From positions 1 through 64,000 of the forward strand of contig CALZZE010000009.1 of assembly GCA_945830575.1 (NCBI GenBank): 64,000 nucleotides of DNA, read 5' to 3'. Below, in pieces: positions 59,021 through 64,000 of the stretch (its first letter is position 1; every line of letters starts with the position of its first letter). A program made the translations under genes and the position numbers. This DNA comes from an uncultured Subdoligranulum sp. GTDB taxonomy: Bacteria > Bacillota > Clostridia > Oscillospirales > Ruminococcaceae. Below the pieces are notes generated by a model. It searched no databases. It was not told the DNA's origin and worked only from the letters and a program-made list of their open reading frames with translations.

Positions 59021-59024
59021 GGAA

Positions 59025-59040
59025 TTGACCGGCCGGTCAA
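59025..59040. promoter_or_regulatory. candidate TetR operator
   Basis: Perfect 16-bp palindrome TTGACCGGCCGGTCAA between promoter and start codon; extra CCGGTCAATCCGG half-sites upstream. Confidence 0.65.
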
Positions 59041-59063
59041 ACCCGATGCAAGGGGGTATTGTT

Positions 59064-59678
59064 ATGGAATTCAAGGATCTGCCCAAGGCGCGGCGGCAGA
59101 AAATCATGGACGCCGCCATGGAGGAGTTCGCCGCCCACGATTACCGGGGCGCCAACACCGAGACCATCGCCGCCAAGGGCGGCATCTCCAAGGGACTGCT
59201 GTTTTACTACTTCAAAAACAAAAAATCCCTCTACCTCACGCTGGTGCGCCACGCGGGCGCGGTGGTGGAGCGGGCCATGCAGCTGGAACCCGCCCCGCCG
59301 GGCACCGACCTGTTTGACTACCTGAACGAGCTGGCGGGCAAAAAAATTGCGGTGCTGGAATCCATGCCCGCGCTGGTGCAGTTCAGCGTGCGGGTGTTCT
59401 ATGACGGCGGCGCGCAGGTCAGCCCCGCCATCAACCGGTTTCTTCTGCACTACACCGATGAACTGTTTGACAAATATCTCTCGCAGGTGGACACCTCCCG
59501 CTTTAAGCCGGGGTTCACGCCCCGCAAGGCCATCGACCTGCTGATCTATCTGACGGACGGCTACGTCCACAGCCTCCTGATGGCGGGACAGCCGCTGGAT
59601 GTGCCGGAACTGTACCGCCAATACCACATCTGGCAGGAGATGGTGCGGGATTTTGTATACAAAACGGAGGAACCATGA
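59064..59678 (+). CDS. TetR-family regulator
   Basis: RQKIMDAAMEEFAAHDYRGANTETIAAKGGISKGLLFYYFKNKKSLYLTLV. Confidence 0.92.
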   Translation: MEFKDLPKARRQKIMDAAMEEFAAHDYRGANTETIAAKGGISKGLLFYYFKNKKSLYLTLVRHAGAVVERAMQLEPAPPGTDLFDYLNELAGKKIAVLESMPALVQFSVRVFYDGGAQVSPAINRFLLHYTDELFDKYLSQVDTSRFKPGFTPRKAIDLLIYLTDGYVHSLLMAGQPLDVPELYRQYHIWQEMVRDFVYKTEEP

Positions 59679-60490
59679 CGGAACGACTGCTGAACACCCC
59701 AAAGGGCGTCATCCATTACTGGGTGGGCGGAACGCGGGAGGGCACGCCGCTGGTGTTTCTGCCGGGGCTGACCGCCGACCACCGGCTGTTCCGGTTCCAG
59801 CTGGAACAATTTGAAAAAACCAACCCGGTGCTGGTGTGGGACGCGCCGGGCCACGGAGCCTCCCGCCCCTTCACGCTGGATTTCACCCTGATGGACAAGG
59901 CGGGGTGGCTGGAGGAGATTTTAGACAGGGAAGAGCCGTTCCGCCGCCCGGTGCTGGTGGGGCAGTCCATGGGCGGCTATCTGTCCCAGTGCTTTTTGCA
60001 GCGTTGTCCGGGGCGGGCGCGGGGCTTCGTCTGCATCGATTCCGCGCCGCTCCAGCGCAGCTGCTACACCGCCGCCGAGCTGTGGATGCTCAAGCACTGT
60101 GAGACCATGTACCGCTGCTACCCATGGGAGGCGCTGGTGAAGGCCGGTTCCGACGGCTGTGCAACCAGTGCGCAGGGGCGCGCCCTCATGCGGGAGATGC
60201 TGGCGGATTACCAAAGCCGGGAATATGCCCGGCTGGCGGGACACGGGTTCCGGATGCTGGCCGAGGCGGTGGAACAAAACCTGCCTTACAGGCTGGACTG
60301 CCCCACGCTGCTGCTCTGCGGCGAGCGTGACCAGGCGGGCTTCACCAGACGGTACAACCGAAACTGGGAAAAACGGACGGGCATCCCGGTGCTGTGGGTG
60401 CCCGGTGCGGGACACAATTCCAACACCGACGCGCCGGAGTTTGTCAACGATGCAATCAAACACTTTATAAAGGAAAGAGTGACGGTATGA
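59675..60490 (+). CDS. alpha/beta hydrolase
   Basis: WDAPGHGASRPF; LVGQSMGGYLSQ. Confidence 0.9.
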   Translation: MTERLLNTPKGVIHYWVGGTREGTPLVFLPGLTADHRLFRFQLEQFEKTNPVLVWDAPGHGASRPFTLDFTLMDKAGWLEEILDREEPFRRPVLVGQSMGGYLSQCFLQRCPGRARGFVCIDSAPLQRSCYTAAELWMLKHCETMYRCYPWEALVKAGSDGCATSAQGRALMREMLADYQSREYARLAGHGFRMLAEAVEQNLPYRLDCPTLLLCGERDQAGFTRRYNRNWEKRTGIPVLWVPGAGHNSNTDAPEFVNDAIKHFIKERVTV

Positions 60491-61155
60491 AAAAACTGGC
60501 GGTACAGGCCTTTGCCAAGGCGGGCGCGGGCCTGCTGCTCTGTGGGCTGCTGCTGTTCGGCCCGGCGGGTACGCTGCATTGGGCCGGGGCGTGGCGCTTT
60601 CTGGCGGTGCTGTTCCTCCCCATGGTGGCCGTGGGGGTGGTGCTGCTGTGCAAAGACCCGGAACTGCTGAAAAAGCGGCTCAACGCCAAGGAGGAGCAGG
60701 CCACCCAGAGAGGGGTCATTCTGGTCAGCGCACTGCTGTTCGTGGCGGATTTCGTGCTCTGCGGGCTGGACTATCGGTTTGGCTGGTCGGCGCTGCCCGG
60801 CTGGCTGGAATGGGCAGCAATGGCGGCGTTCCTGCTGGGCTACGCCCTGTACGGCGAAGTGCTGCGGGAAAACGCATGGCTCTCCCGCACCGTGGAGGTA
60901 CAGCAGGGGCAGCAGGTGGTGGACACCGGCCTGTACGGCGCGGTGCGCCATCCCATGTACGCCGCCACGGTGCTGCTGTTCCTCTCGATGCCGCTGATTT
61001 TGGGGTCGCTGTGGGGCTTTGTGCTGCTGCTGGCCTACCCGGCGGTGCTGGTGCCCCGAATCCTCAACGAGGAGAAGGTGCTGAAGGAGGGCCTGCCCGG
61101 CTACGAGGCGTACATGCAGAAGGTTCGCTGGCGGCTGATTCCGTTTGTATGGTGA
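60487..61155 (+). CDS. isoprenylcysteine carboxyl methyltransferase (ICMT)-like membrane protein
   Basis: TGLYGAVRHPMYAATVLLFLSMPLILGSLWG; RILNEEKVLKEGLPGYEAYMQKVRWRLIPFVW. Confidence 0.85.
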   Translation: MKKLAVQAFAKAGAGLLLCGLLLFGPAGTLHWAGAWRFLAVLFLPMVAVGVVLLCKDPELLKKRLNAKEEQATQRGVILVSALLFVADFVLCGLDYRFGWSALPGWLEWAAMAAFLLGYALYGEVLRENAWLSRTVEVQQGQQVVDTGLYGAVRHPMYAATVLLFLSMPLILGSLWGFVLLLAYPAVLVPRILNEEKVLKEGLPGYEAYMQKVRWRLIPFVW

Positions 61156-61230
61156 CTTGTAAAATTTTCTGCCCGTATTGTGGGATGCGGGCCTTTCTGG
61201 TACAATGGGGACACACAAGGAGGTGCGCCC

Positions 61231-62253
61231 ATGAAAAGAAAGGCTTGTCTTGCTCTCGCCCTGTCCGCGGCGCTGGCGCTGTCCGCCTGCGCAAAGGCTC
61301 CAGCTGCCGCTGTGGAAAGCCCCTCGCCCGGCGCGGACATGGAGCGCCGCATGGCGGAGCTGGCCCAGTGGATGGCCCAGATGTCCGGCCAGACGGCGGA
61401 CTATGCCATGGAAGGCCCCCACCCGGCCCCGCTGGGGGAGAACGTACAGCTGCCGGAGGAGGGGGTGCCTCTGCGCGCCCTGTGGTGGGGCGGCAACGGC
61501 ACGCTGGCGGACGCCGCCGCGGCCTACGGCCTGACGCCGGAGGAATTGCAGCAGCTGAATCCCGGCGTCACCGAGGAGGATTTCGCGGGGGAGGACGGCC
61601 TGTTCGCTTATCAGGAACTGACCCTCGGTGAATCATTGCGTCAGTTCTCCGATACCCAGACTGTCACCATTCAGACGCCGTGGGTGCAGAATGAGGTTCA
61701 GCAGTCCCAGACCTATGAGGTGCCCGCCGCGCTGGATGAGCAGGCCGCGGCAGTCATGGCGGAGGCCTATGATTTCCTCTGGCACCTGGAGGTCAGCACC
61801 GGGTACTCTCCCGCCGAGCCGGTGGAGGGAAAAGTCAACCTGTTCCGGACGGTGGAGGGGGCGCGGTTCACCCGGTACTCGGATTTTGTGTCCTATCTGA
61901 ACGCGGTGTTCACCCCGGAACTGGCCCAGACCTATGCCAGCGGCGCGTATTTCAACGAGGAATGGGACTTCTATCTGGGCGGCTACATGGAGGGCGACAA
62001 CGATGCACTGTGGCAGACCGCCGGCGACCGGGGCACAAACATCTATTACGCGGGCACCCTGTTCACCGAGCCGGAAACACAGCCGGACGGCAGCGTGACC
62101 TTCCGGCAGCTGAGCCTTCAGCTGGACGAGGAGACCTTTGCGGGCTGGGGCGGGGAAGACCCCCTTGTGCCTGCCTTCGCGGAGCCAAGCCTTGTACGGC
62201 TGGTGCCCACCGAAAACGGCTGGCGGGTGGCACAGCTCAGCCTGCCCTATTGA
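61231..62253 (+). CDS. lipoprotein, hypothetical
   Basis: signal peptide LALSAALALSACAKAP. Confidence 0.75.
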   Translation: MKRKACLALALSAALALSACAKAPAAAVESPSPGADMERRMAELAQWMAQMSGQTADYAMEGPHPAPLGENVQLPEEGVPLRALWWGGNGTLADAAAAYGLTPEELQQLNPGVTEEDFAGEDGLFAYQELTLGESLRQFSDTQTVTIQTPWVQNEVQQSQTYEVPAALDEQAAAVMAEAYDFLWHLEVSTGYSPAEPVEGKVNLFRTVEGARFTRYSDFVSYLNAVFTPELAQTYASGAYFNEEWDFYLGGYMEGDNDALWQTAGDRGTNIYYAGTLFTEPETQPDGSVTFRQLSLQLDEETFAGWGGEDPLVPAFAEPSLVRLVPTENGWRVAQLSLPY

Positions 62254-62323
62254 GCTATGGTTTGTGAATTTCGGCAAAACGCAGAAATTTTCAAAAAAAT
62301 TTCTACTTTTTTTCCAAAAACAC

Positions 62324-62352
62324 TTGCAACGCCGGGAGACGTGTGTTATAAT
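62324..62352 (+). promoter_or_regulatory. promoter of the S10 operon
   Basis: TTGCAA - 17 nt - TATAAT. Confidence 0.8.
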
Positions 62353-62696
62353 AACTCTCGGCTGCGAAAGGCTTGTGCAGACAGGCAAGCTGCGCAAGCC
62401 GCGATATGCGTTGATGCGGGAGGTTGCCGCCGCGCCCAAAAGGCGATGACGGGTTTTTCCGCGGAGTATGTCCGATCTTAGAACCGGGCGAAAGAATTAC
62501 GGATGCGAAGGGATATGTACGGCGCTGCATTCTGCGGCACGGACCAATTTCCACCTGCTTTGCGACGATTCTTTCCGGTGCAACTGCGAAATGGCGCGGT
62601 TCGCCGGATTTTGCCGTGCGAAACAGTTGAACACCCGGAAGCGTGTGTGATTTATCGGCTCGCCTAAGGCACACAATTTTATAGGAGGCGAATCAA

Positions 62697-63008
62697 ATGG
62701 CAGTCAAAGAGAAAATCAGAATCCGTCTGAAGAGCTACGATGCATCCCTGATCGATGCGGCGGCCCAGAAGATCGTGGAGACCGCGAAGCGCACCGGCGC
62801 CCGCGTGTCCGGCCCGATCCCCCTGCCCACCGACAAGGAAATCGTCACGATCCTGCGCGCTGTCCACAAGTACAAGGACAGCCGTGAGCAGTTCGAGACC
62901 CGCACCCACAAGCGTCTGATCGACATTCTGAAGCCGTCCAACAAGACGGTCGAGGCTCTCATGAGCCTGCAGCTCCCCGCTGGCGTGGACATCGAGATCA
63001 AGCTGTAA
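62697..63008 (+). CDS. rpsJ: 30S ribosomal protein S10
   Basis: [44 protein letters not shown]. Confidence 0.98.
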   Translation: MAVKEKIRIRLKSYDASLIDAAAQKIVETAKRTGARVSGPIPLPTDKEIVTILRAVHKYKDSREQFETRTHKRLIDILKPSNKTVEALMSLQLPAGVDIEIKL

Positions 63009-63171
63009 GCGGTTCCTACATTATAAAGGGCCGGCCCGTGCGGCCGTGTTCCGCAGACCGCCGGCAATAATGCAGCTCCACAAACAGACTGACCCCGATC
63101 CCCGCATCCCGCGGAGAGGTCATGTTGGCGCTCAACCCGCCAACCAATAACCTTTACAGGAGGACAAAACA

Positions 63172-63804
<633 letters not shown>

Positions 63805-63818
63805 AGGAGGAAAACACA

Positions 63819-64000
63819 ATGGCACAATTTGATGTCGTCGATATGAACGGCAAGAAGGTTTCCACCGTTGAGCTTTCCGACGCCGTGTTCGGGATCACCC
63901 CGAACGAGAAGGCTGTCCACGAGGCAGTCGTCAACTTCCTGGCCAACCAGCGCCAGGGCACCCAGAACACCAAGATCCGCAAGGAAGTCCGCGGCGGCGG
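63819..64000 (+). CDS. rplD: 50S ribosomal protein L4 (partial, runs off window)
   Basis: MAQFDVVDMNGKKVSTVELSDAVFGITPNEKAVHEAVVNFLANQRQGTQNTKIRKEVRGGG. Confidence 0.97.
   Translation, partial: MAQFDVVDMNGKKVSTVELSDAVFGITPNEKAVHEAVVNFLANQRQGTQNTKIRKEVRGG

Overview
The window looks like a GC-rich gut Firmicute chromosome (Ruminococcaceae-like by gene content; this is an inference). Ordinary chromosomal segments flank a large accessory island of about 6.1-36.6 kb. Left flank: a GH2 glycosidase, an MFS/GPH sugar transporter and an AraC regulator. Right flank: tRNA-Arg(CCG), a histidine operon with a fused HisZ-HisG and no hisB, argF, an oxaloacetate-decarboxylase-type Na+ pump, a sigma factor, trmK/nif3/rqcH, and the start of the S10 ribosomal operon. 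The island carries: (i) an ADP-ribose-processing pair, namely an ADP-ribosylglycohydrolase(ARG)-unknown-NADAR-unknown fusion and an SseB-like/macro/Sel1 protein; (ii) a ~740-nt, highly structured, apparently non-coding transcription unit with its own promoter and terminator; (iii) a P4/D5-like primase and two tandem tyrosine integrases; (iv) a helicase/PLD-like/DUF6361-like three-gene operon bracketed by identical hairpins; (v) a type I R-M-like locus whose first gene fuses an ARG domain to HsdM, followed by a second HsdM, HsdS, a tyrosine recombinase, an orphan half-HsdS with in-frame repeats matching hsdS, and HsdR; and (vi) a VbhA-like antitoxin. The best candidate for a previously undescribed system is the ARG-HsdM dual-methylase type I locus together with the nearby ARG-NADAR/macro genes. 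The candidate large structured RNA is second. All calls come from reading the sequence; no database searches were run.
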